Origin: Phycisphaerae bacterium
GTDB taxonomy: Bacteria; Planctomycetota; Phycisphaerae; Phycisphaerales; SM1A02
Assembly (NCBI GenBank): GCA_030432455.1
Contig: JAUIHC010000111.1
Span: forward strand, 1 to 8,422
Length of the DNA stretch: 8,422 bases
Direction: 5' to 3'
Part shown: one piece after another, positions 1 through 4,817 of the stretch
How positions within the stretch are numbered: position 1 is the first letter of the stretch
Layout: each line of letters begins with the position of its first letter
Program-made: the position numbers and the translations under genes
The notes under the pieces: generated by a model
Database searches by the model: none
Seen by the model: only the letters and a program-made list of their open reading frames with translations
What the model was told of the DNA's origin: nothing

Positions 1-1
1 C

Positions 2-238
2 GACCGTCGTGCCCAGAACCTCTTCCAGCAGAACAACATCTGCGGCACCGAGTGCGGCGGCGGCATCGGCGCCGGCTGCGAGCAGGGTCTCTGGAACCGG
101 GCCATGGCCACCCGCTTCGGTCACGGCCAGGACGGCTACGGCGGCAACATCAGCTACGACACGCTCGTGAGCAGCGGCGTGCACATGTACACCACCGACG
201 GCATCCGCGGTCGCGACTTCCTCGGCTCCGAGGGCTGA
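2..238 (+). CDS. C-terminal fragment of an unidentified protein
   Basis: The reading frame is open from the left window edge and ends at TGA 236-238, giving the last 78 residues of a gene whose start lies outside the window. The fragment has three Cys (fragment residues 14, 18 and 26) in a Gly-rich stretch, followed by a Gly/Tyr/His segment and the ending SGVHMYTTDGIRGRDFL. The hydrophobic strand followed by TTD resembles the last beta strand of TIM-barrel phosphodiesterases (glycerophosphodiester phosphodiesterase or calcium-dependent PI-phospholipase C types, which often end with a phrase like SGAxFxSTD). That resemblance is from memory, covers about a dozen residues and is weak. The Cys-rich insert would suit an exported, disulfide-bonded protein. 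A strong terminator follows 42 bases downstream, so this gene ends its own transcription unit. That this is coding is likely; the family is not established. Confidence 0.6.
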   Translation, partial: DRRAQNLFQQNNICGTECGGGIGAGCEQGLWNRAMATRFGHGQDGYGGNISYDTLVSSGVHMYTTDGIRGRDFLGSEG

Positions 239-279
239 TCGCAACTCGCACGATCGTTCCGATCGTTCAACGAGTCCCC

Positions 280-318
280 CACCGCCCGGCGTCCTCGCGA
301 CGCCGGGTGGTGTCGTTT
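280..318 (+). terminator. Rho-independent terminator after the first gene
   Basis: CACCGCCCGGCGTC (280-293) pairs with GACGCCGGGTGGTG (299-312) in a 14-bp stem with one G-T pair and a 5-base loop (CTCGC). It is followed by TCGTTT (313-318). The short T tract lies only on the + strand side; the sequence preceding the stem is C-rich and would give G on the other strand, so the orientation is +. It separates the first gene from the methyltransferase 38 bases downstream. Confidence 0.8.
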
Positions 319-350
319 CCAACCCCTGACATCCTCGCTACCGTGCCTCG

Positions 351-1418
351 ATGCTCGGAGAACGACTCGCCAACCGAATGCGACACCTCGCGAAGTGGGG
401 CCGGAAGCAAGGGATCACCTGCTTCCGCCTCTACGAGCGGGATGTGCCCGAATACCCGGCGATCGTGGACTGGTACGCCGACGAGCAGGCCGCCGATCCC
501 ACCCGCGCGGGCGACGCGGTCGCGTGGTTCTTCCATCGGAAGAAGGACGACACGCTGGAGAAGGAGCTCGAACACCGACGCGACGCCGAGGCGGAGATCC
601 TCGCCGGGCTGGACATTCCTCGGGATCGCCTGCATGTCAAGCATCGCGGACGCCAGACCTCGGGCGATGGCGAACGCGAGCAGTACGAACGCGTGGACAG
701 CCGGGCCGCGACGAAGGTCGTCACCGAGCACGGACTCCGCTTCGAGGTGAACCTCTCCGACTATCTCGATGTCGGGCTCTTCCTCGACCACCGCCCCACC
801 CGCTTCTCCGTGCAGCAACGGGCCGACGGCAAACGGGTCCTCAACCTCTTCTCCTACACCGGGGCCTTCAGCGTGCACGCCCGTGCCGGTGGTGCCGCGG
901 CGACCACCACGGTGGACATGTCCCGAACCTACCTCGACTGGTACGAACGGAACCTCGATCTCAACGGCTTCGGACTCGACGCCGACCATCGCGTGGTCCA
1001 CGCCGACTGCCTGCAATGGCTCGAAGCGGGTCCGGCGACCGAGGACGAGCGGTACGACATCGTGGTCTGCGACCCCCCCACCTTCTCCAACTCGAAGCGG
1101 ATGAAGGCGGGGTCGTTCTCGATCGACCGCGACCATCCCGACCTGCTCCGCTGGATCGCCCGATTCGTGGCTCCCGGCGGCGAGGTGTTCTTCTCGACGA
1201 ACTCCCGCAGCTTCGAGCTGGCCGACGGCGCCGTCCCCCGGGGATTCGGGGTCCGAGAAATCAGCAACCGGTCCGTGCCCGAGGACTTCCGGAACCGGAA
1301 GATCCACCGCTGCTGGCGGCTGGCGGAGGGGTGGGTCGATCGCCGATCCCGTCCAACCGGACACGGTGGCCCCGTTTCGAGCGATTCGACGATGCCTCGC
1401 CCCTCCGACGACCGATAG
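351..1418 (+). CDS. rlmK: Stand-alone RlmK-type 23S rRNA (guanine-N7) methyltransferase
   Basis: This 355-residue protein matches the C-terminal RlmK half of E. coli RlmKL, the SAM-dependent enzyme that makes m7G2069 in 23S rRNA. The N-terminus (ANRMRHLAKW, then CFRLYERDVPEYP) and VNLSDYLDVGLFLDHR (134-148) match the substrate-binding part of that family. The Rossmann methyltransferase core follows: motif I LNLFSYTGAFSVHA (164-177), an acidic SAM-ribose position in TVDMSRTYL (187-195), HADCLQWL (217-224) and the catalytic-type motif DPPTFSNSKRM (241-251). It ends with the family-typical DFRNRKIHRCW (312-322) and about 30 tail residues that I cannot align. There is no THUMP/RlmL (m2G2445) half upstream: the frame starts at ATG 351, just after a terminator. 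No Shine-Dalgarno is visible. Family assignment is firm; the exact target base is inferred from E. coli. Confidence 0.93.
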   Translation: MLGERLANRMRHLAKWGRKQGITCFRLYERDVPEYPAIVDWYADEQAADPTRAGDAVAWFFHRKKDDTLEKELEHRRDAEAEILAGLDIPRDRLHVKHRGRQTSGDGEREQYERVDSRAATKVVTEHGLRFEVNLSDYLDVGLFLDHRPTRFSVQQRADGKRVLNLFSYTGAFSVHARAGGAAATTTVDMSRTYLDWYERNLDLNGFGLDADHRVVHADCLQWLEAGPATEDERYDIVVCDPPTFSNSKRMKAGSFSIDRDHPDLLRWIARFVAPGGEVFFSTNSRSFELADGAVPRGFGVREISNRSVPEDFRNRKIHRCWRLAEGWVDRRSRPTGHGGPVSSDSTMPRPSDDR

Positions 1419-1427
1419 ACTCCGGTC

Positions 1428-1955
1428 GTGGATTCCACCGTCACCAGACTGCTGGCCGTCGTTCTCCTGCTGACGCAGGGCGTGGTCGCCATGGCGGCCG
1501 GACGGACGATCCACCTTCCGGGCGCGTCGTGCGAGCACCATGACGGGCAGACCGAGCAGACCGTCCACGAGGCGGGCTGCGACGCCTCGTGTGGCGGACA
1601 CGGCCATGATCTTCATGATCTTCATGGTCATCACGGTCACACGGCCCACGCCGCCCGCCACCATCACCATCACCACCACGACTCGGCGGGCTCCACTCGG
1701 GAACCTGCGTCCACGACGGCGGCCGTCCACTCCGACTGCGGATGCCACGTGCATCTTCCGGTCCCCGATCGCACCGAACGCCTGCAGCCGTCGGTCACGA
1801 TCGACGTGCCGGCGCCCGACCGCCGCCGGGTGACGGTCACGCCCGTCGCCGCCCACGCCACCGCCGTCCGGCGGATGATCGTCGGCGCCGCAGCGGAGGC
1901 GTGGCTCGACTCGGATCAGGTTCGGGCCCGCGCGGTGACGAGCCTCCGCGTCTAG
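1428..1955 (+). CDS. Secreted His-rich, Cys-containing putative metal-binding protein
   Basis: This 175-residue protein has a signal peptide: short n-region to Arg7, hydrophobic core LLAVVLLLTQGVVA (8-21) and an AMAAG cleavage region near residues 22-25. The mature part has about 20 His, including a dense zone at 58-84 (HGHDLHDLHGHHGH, then seven His at 78-84), and five Cys at 35, 51, 55, 104 and 106, the last two in DCGCHVHLP. The C-terminal 50 residues have no recognisable motif. GTG 1428 is the first possible start: an in-frame stop, the TAG of the methyltransferase, lies four codons upstream, and the next Met (22) would remove the signal peptide. No Shine-Dalgarno is seen. A role as periplasmic metal buffer or sensor serving the adjacent RND exporter is inference; CzcI/CzcE-like small proteins at exporter operons are the nearest analogy. 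Only composition and context support the function. Confidence 0.8.
   Translation: MDSTVTRLLAVVLLLTQGVVAMAAGRTIHLPGASCEHHDGQTEQTVHEAGCDASCGGHGHDLHDLHGHHGHTAHAARHHHHHHHDSAGSTREPASTTAAVHSDCGCHVHLPVPDRTERLQPSVTIDVPAPDRRRVTVTPVAAHATAVRRMIVGAAAEAWLDSDQVRARAVTSLRV
1605..1679 (+). repeat. His-codon repeat tract
   Basis: Low-complexity DNA inside the small His-rich gene. A 9-base unit CATGATCTT is tandemly repeated at 1605-1622 and continues as CATGGTCAT (encoding HDLHDLHGHH). Seven consecutive His codons (CAC/CAT mixed) follow at 1659-1679. The mixed use of CAC and CAT, where the neighbourhood otherwise prefers C-ending codons, suggests recent slippage-type expansion. That last point is inference. 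Confidence 0.75.
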
Positions 1956-1965
1956 GCAGGTTCCC

Positions 1966-1985
1966 TGCGCCGACATCACGGCGCA
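1966..1985 (+). other. Small hairpin between the His-rich gene and czcC
   Basis: TGCGCCG (1966-1972) and CGGCGCA (1979-1985) form a perfect 7-bp stem with a 6-base loop, 11 bases after the stop of the His-rich gene. No T tract follows, so it does not look like a standard intrinsic terminator. It may stabilise a 3' end, act as an operator, or be incidental. Confidence 0.5.
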
Positions 1986-2046
1986 CCGATCCTCCAGACC
2001 CACAACCAGACCACACCGAACACCGGAACGTCGCCACCGCGACCCC
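1986..2046 (+). other. C/A-rich, G-poor leader upstream of czcC
   Basis: Most of the gap between the His-rich gene and czcC is strongly C- and A-rich with little G or T (for example CCAGACCCACAACCAGACC around 1996-2014), which is unlike the G-rich coding sequence on either side. Such unstructured C-over-G stretches resemble Rho utilisation sites, so conditional Rho termination is possible. It could also simply be an unpaired leader. I see no convincing -35/-10 pair in it. Confidence 0.35.
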
Positions 2047-2048
2047 CC

Positions 2049-2052
2049 GGAG
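2049..2052 (+). promoter_or_regulatory. Ribosome binding site of czcC
   Basis: GGAG at 2049-2052 lies 6 bases before ATG 2059. It favours that start over the internal ATG 2107 (Met17), which would also keep the lipoprotein signal. Confidence 0.7.
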
Positions 2053-2058
2053 ATCGTC

Positions 2059-3474
2059 ATGACCGCATGTGTCCACCGCCCGTCGGACGGCCGGAGCCGA
2101 GCCGCGATGCTCGTTCCCGCCATCCTCGCCGGGATCACCGCGAGCGCCGGGCTCACCGCCTGTCGCACCTACGAACCACGACCGATCGACCTCGATCGGG
2201 TCGAGCGGGTGTTCCGCGACCGCACGATCCCCCCCGATCCGACGACCGACGGCTCGGATGCCGCCGTCCGCCTGAGCCTCGACCCCACGACCGCGGAGCA
2301 CACGGCACTGCTGCTGAACGCGGATCTCCGTGACGCGCGAGCCCGGGCAGGCGTGGCCGAGGCGACCGCCCTGCATGCCGGACTCTGGCCCGATCCCGTG
2401 ATCGGCCTGCAGTTCACCCGGATCCTCGAGTCGGTCGCGAGCCCGAACGAGCTCTTCGGCACGCTCGGGTTCACCCTTCCGATCTCCGGACGACTGGAGG
2501 CCGAGAAGACGCGACTCGGCCGCACCCACGCCGCCGCCCTCGTCGAGGTCGCGAACCTCGAATGGCGGACCCGCCTGGACGTCCGCGACGCATGGTCCCG
2601 ATGGCGGGCCACGACCGTCGAACGGGACGCGACCGCGGCGTTCATCGCCGCCCTCGACGAACTGCTTGCGATCGTGGCGTCGCTGGAGACCTCCGGCGAC
2701 CTCTCGCGGGTCGAGGCGCGGCTCTTCCGACTCGCCCGCACCGACGCGGCGTTGTCGCAGCTGGATCTGGACGCCCGAGTCGTGGCCGACCGTCTCGCGA
2801 TCCTCGACCTGATCGGACTGCCGCCGGACGCGAGGATCGAGCTCGATCCCGACGCACCGATCCAACCGGGGCCCACCGAGGACGAGGCTCCCCCGACCTC
2901 CGAACGCTTCCCCGCGGTCCGACTCGCGCTCGCCCGGTACGAGGTGGCGGAGGCGGCGCTGGATCAGGCGATCCGTGCCCAGCTTCCCGACCTCGGCGTG
3001 CTGCCCGGCTACGGCACTCAGGACGGCAGCCGCCAGTTCACCCTCGGCCTCTCGATTCCGATTCCGATCCTGAACGGGAATCGCCAGGCGATCGAGACCG
3101 CCGCGGCGGCTCGCGAGGCCTCCGCCGTCGCGGTGACCCGCTCGGTGGAGCGAACGCTCGCCGCCATCGAGCGCGCCCGGGTCCGGATCACCCGGGCGAC
3201 CCGGCGACGGGAACTCATAGAAACCGACCTCGTCCCGCTGCTGGAACTCCAGTTCGAGGAGACCCGCACGCTCGCGCGGCTCGGGCAGGTCGACACCCTC
3301 GTCCTGCTCGATGGTCTCGAGCGCCGCCGCGAGGCGATGATCGCGACCGCCCGCGCCGACCTCGATCTTCAGCTGGCCCGCCGGTCGCTGGCCGACCTCG
3401 TCGGTCCCACCCCCGCGGACGCCCCTGCCATCGCCCCCCTCCGCCCCGACGCCTCGATCGGAGACGCCCCGTGA
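2059..3474 (+). CDS. czcC: CzcC/TolC-family outer-membrane efflux lipoprotein
   Basis: This 471-residue protein forms the outer-membrane channel of the tripartite exporter. Residues 18-34 are a hydrophobic lipoprotein signal ending in the lipobox LTAC with Cys35; the +2 residue is Arg, compatible with outer-membrane sorting. Two outer-membrane efflux repeats follow. In the first (about 85-255), NADLRDARARAGVAEATAL then GLWPDPVIGLQF is the typical helix-turn-strand entry. In the second (about 285-450), ALARYEVAEAALDQAIRAQ, LPDLGV and FTLGLSIPIPILNGNRQ show the matching helix, strand and strand. Length is usual for CzcC/CusC-type proteins. The start ATG 2059 has GGAG 6 bases upstream; Met17 is an alternative that keeps the lipobox. 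The stop TGA 3472-3474 overlaps the GTG start of the adaptor gene. The family is firm; the metal specificity is not readable from this subunit. Confidence 0.93.
   Translation: MTACVHRPSDGRSRAAMLVPAILAGITASAGLTACRTYEPRPIDLDRVERVFRDRTIPPDPTTDGSDAAVRLSLDPTTAEHTALLLNADLRDARARAGVAEATALHAGLWPDPVIGLQFTRILESVASPNELFGTLGFTLPISGRLEAEKTRLGRTHAAALVEVANLEWRTRLDVRDAWSRWRATTVERDATAAFIAALDELLAIVASLETSGDLSRVEARLFRLARTDAALSQLDLDARVVADRLAILDLIGLPPDARIELDPDAPIQPGPTEDEAPPTSERFPAVRLALARYEVAEAALDQAIRAQLPDLGVLPGYGTQDGSRQFTLGLSIPIPILNGNRQAIETAAAAREASAVAVTRSVERTLAAIERARVRITRATRRRELIETDLVPLLELQFEETRTLARLGQVDTLVLLDGLERRREAMIATARADLDLQLARRSLADLVGPTPADAPAIAPLRPDASIGDAP
3460..3463 (+). promoter_or_regulatory. Ribosome binding site deciding the GTG start of czcB
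   Basis: GGAG at 3460-3463, inside the end of czcC, lies 7 bases before GTG 3471. The frame is open far upstream, to about 2562, but this site and the signal peptide that follows place the true start at GTG 3471. Confidence 0.75.
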
Positions 3475-4817
3475 CGTCGATCCGCCGCCTGTCCCTCGCC
3501 CTGTTCATCGCCGCCTCGTCGATCGCCGTCCCCGGATGCGACCGAACCGATTCGACGCCCCCCGCGTCGGACGCGGGCGACGCCGCCCCGATCACCAACC
3601 GGGTGCCGATTCCCGCCACCGTGCGACGCAACCTCGGCATCGAGTTCGCCCGCGTCGAGTCCCGGGTCGTCGAGCAATCCCTCCGTGTGCCCGGCCGGTT
3701 CGAACTGATGCCGACCGCGATCCGCGAGCATCAGGCTCCGGTGGATGGTCGCGTCGAACTCCTCGTCGATCAGTTCGACGCCGTGACGCCGGGCACCCCG
3801 CTGTACCGGATCTCGGGTGGCGGCTGGATCGACCTCCGCGAGCGGCTGTCCACGGCGCGGGCACGGCTGGACTCGATGGATCCGATCCGCGAGGCGCACC
3901 GCGTGCACGAGGAAAGCCTCACCGAGAAGGTCGCGCTCTGGAAGGATCGCCTCGAACAGCTGGAATCGCTGCGGGGTGCCGGAGGCGGCAACGCTGCGGC
4001 GACCACCGAGGCCCGGGCCACGCTGAACGCCACGCAGGCGCAGCTGGCCGAGGTCATGGAGAAGGACGCCGAACTCGCCGCGAACGAGCGGGTGCTCACG
4101 AGCGAGGTCGAGGCGATCGAGGCTCGGATCCGCGCGATCCGCGGTGCGAACCCCTGTGCAGACGACGGCGATTCGAGTGCGAACGCCGTCGTGATCTGCG
4201 CCTCGACCACCGGCGTCGTCGATCGACTCGACGCGACGCCGGGCGAGCATCTGGAGGAGGGTGATGCGATCCTCACGCTCGTCCAGCCGGATCGCCTGCG
4301 GGTCCGAGCCCGCGTGCTCCAATCCGATCTCCCGCTGCTTCGAGACGGCATGAACGCCCGCATCGCGGCGCCGACCGCGGCCGCGGCCCCGACGCTCGCG
4401 GCGATGGAGGCGACGGTGCGACTCTCGCCGGTCGCCGACGGCGACGGACGCACGATCGACGTCATCGCGCTCCCGGCGGACCTGGCGGACTGGGCGAGAC
4501 CCGGCGTCGCGGTCGCCCTCGAGATCGTGCTCGCCGGCGGCCGCGAGGCGCTCGCGATTCCCACCCGGGCCGTCCTCGACGACGGTGGCGTGCCGATCGT
4601 GTTCCGCCGCGATCCATCCGACCCGAACACCGTGATCCGGATCGAGGGCGACCTCGGCCGCGACGACGGGCGCTGGGTCGAGATCCTCAGCGGCGTCGCG
4701 GCGGGCGACGAGGTCGTGGTCGCGGGCAACTACCAGCTGCTGCTGGCGACCAGCGACTCGATGCCCAAGGGCGGCCACTTCCACGCCGACGGCACATATC
4801 ACGCGGAGGCGGACTGA
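3471..4817 (+). CDS. czcB: CzcB-like RND periplasmic adaptor (membrane fusion) lipoprotein
   Basis: This 448-residue adaptor links the RND pump to the outer-membrane channel. Its signal peptide (1-22) ends in VPGC with Cys23 as likely lipidation site; Asp24 at +2 is the inner-membrane retention residue in E. coli. Domain order follows the family: barrel start (about 60-80), first lipoyl half APVDGRVELLVDQFDAVTPG (89-108), a coiled-coil hairpin of about 120-223 broken by GAGGGNAAATTE, the second lipoyl half ASTTGVVDRLDATPGEHLEEG (244-264), beta barrel with LRVRARV (276-282) and the membrane-proximal part with ALAIPTRAVLDDGG (360-373) and VEILSGVAAGDEVVVAGNYQLL (403-424). Cys229 and Cys243 flank the return into the lipoyl domain and may form a disulfide. 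The C-terminal tail GGHFHADGTYH carries three His, perhaps a metal site. The GTG start overlaps the czcC stop; the TGA shares one base with the czcA ATG. Confidence 0.93.
   Translation: MTSIRRLSLALFIAASSIAVPGCDRTDSTPPASDAGDAAPITNRVPIPATVRRNLGIEFARVESRVVEQSLRVPGRFELMPTAIREHQAPVDGRVELLVDQFDAVTPGTPLYRISGGGWIDLRERLSTARARLDSMDPIREAHRVHEESLTEKVALWKDRLEQLESLRGAGGGNAAATTEARATLNATQAQLAEVMEKDAELAANERVLTSEVEAIEARIRAIRGANPCADDGDSSANAVVICASTTGVVDRLDATPGEHLEEGDAILTLVQPDRLRVRARVLQSDLPLLRDGMNARIAAPTAAAAPTLAAMEATVRLSPVADGDGRTIDVIALPADLADWARPGVAVALEIVLAGGREALAIPTRAVLDDGGVPIVFRRDPSDPNTVIRIEGDLGRDDGRWVEILSGVAAGDEVVVAGNYQLLLATSDSMPKGGHFHADGTYHAEAD
4805..4809 (+). promoter_or_regulatory. Ribosome binding site of czcA
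   Basis: GGAGG at 4805-4809, within the last codons of czcB, lies 7 bases before ATG 4817. It is the strongest Shine-Dalgarno in the window and fixes the pump start at the TGATG junction. Confidence 0.8.

Noticed and set aside
251..268. Tandem CGATCGTTC repeat after the first gene
   Set aside because: Only two 9-base copies in a short gap; CGATCG-type words are frequent throughout this DNA, so chance is sufficient.
320..350. Promoter for rlmK (CTGACA near 326 as a -35 box)
   Set aside because: No -10-like hexamer lies at acceptable spacing before the ATG, so a promoter could not be supported by eye.
52..750. Plus-strand frame of 232 codons over the first gene and rlmK start
   Set aside because: It is Arg-rich, crosses the terminator, and overlaps two better supported frames.
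1605..1679. Possible CRISPR-like or regulatory repeat
   Set aside because: The repeats are His codons within a gene with a clear signal peptide; units are 9 bases with no spacers.
267..2168. Long antisense open frame of 633 codons
   Set aside because: It lies opposite the RlmK homologue and the His-rich gene, is Arg/Gly/Val-rich low-complexity protein without family motifs, and is explained by the high third-position GC of the + strand genes.
2562..3470. Upstream extension of the adaptor reading frame
   Set aside because: The frame is open back to 2562 but runs through czcC in another frame and gives Arg-rich nonsense; the GTG at 3471 has a Shine-Dalgarno and begins a lipoprotein signal.
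3369..4802. Antisense open frame of 477 codons over the adaptor gene
   Set aside because: It is a shadow of the adaptor coding sequence with no recognisable domain or signal.
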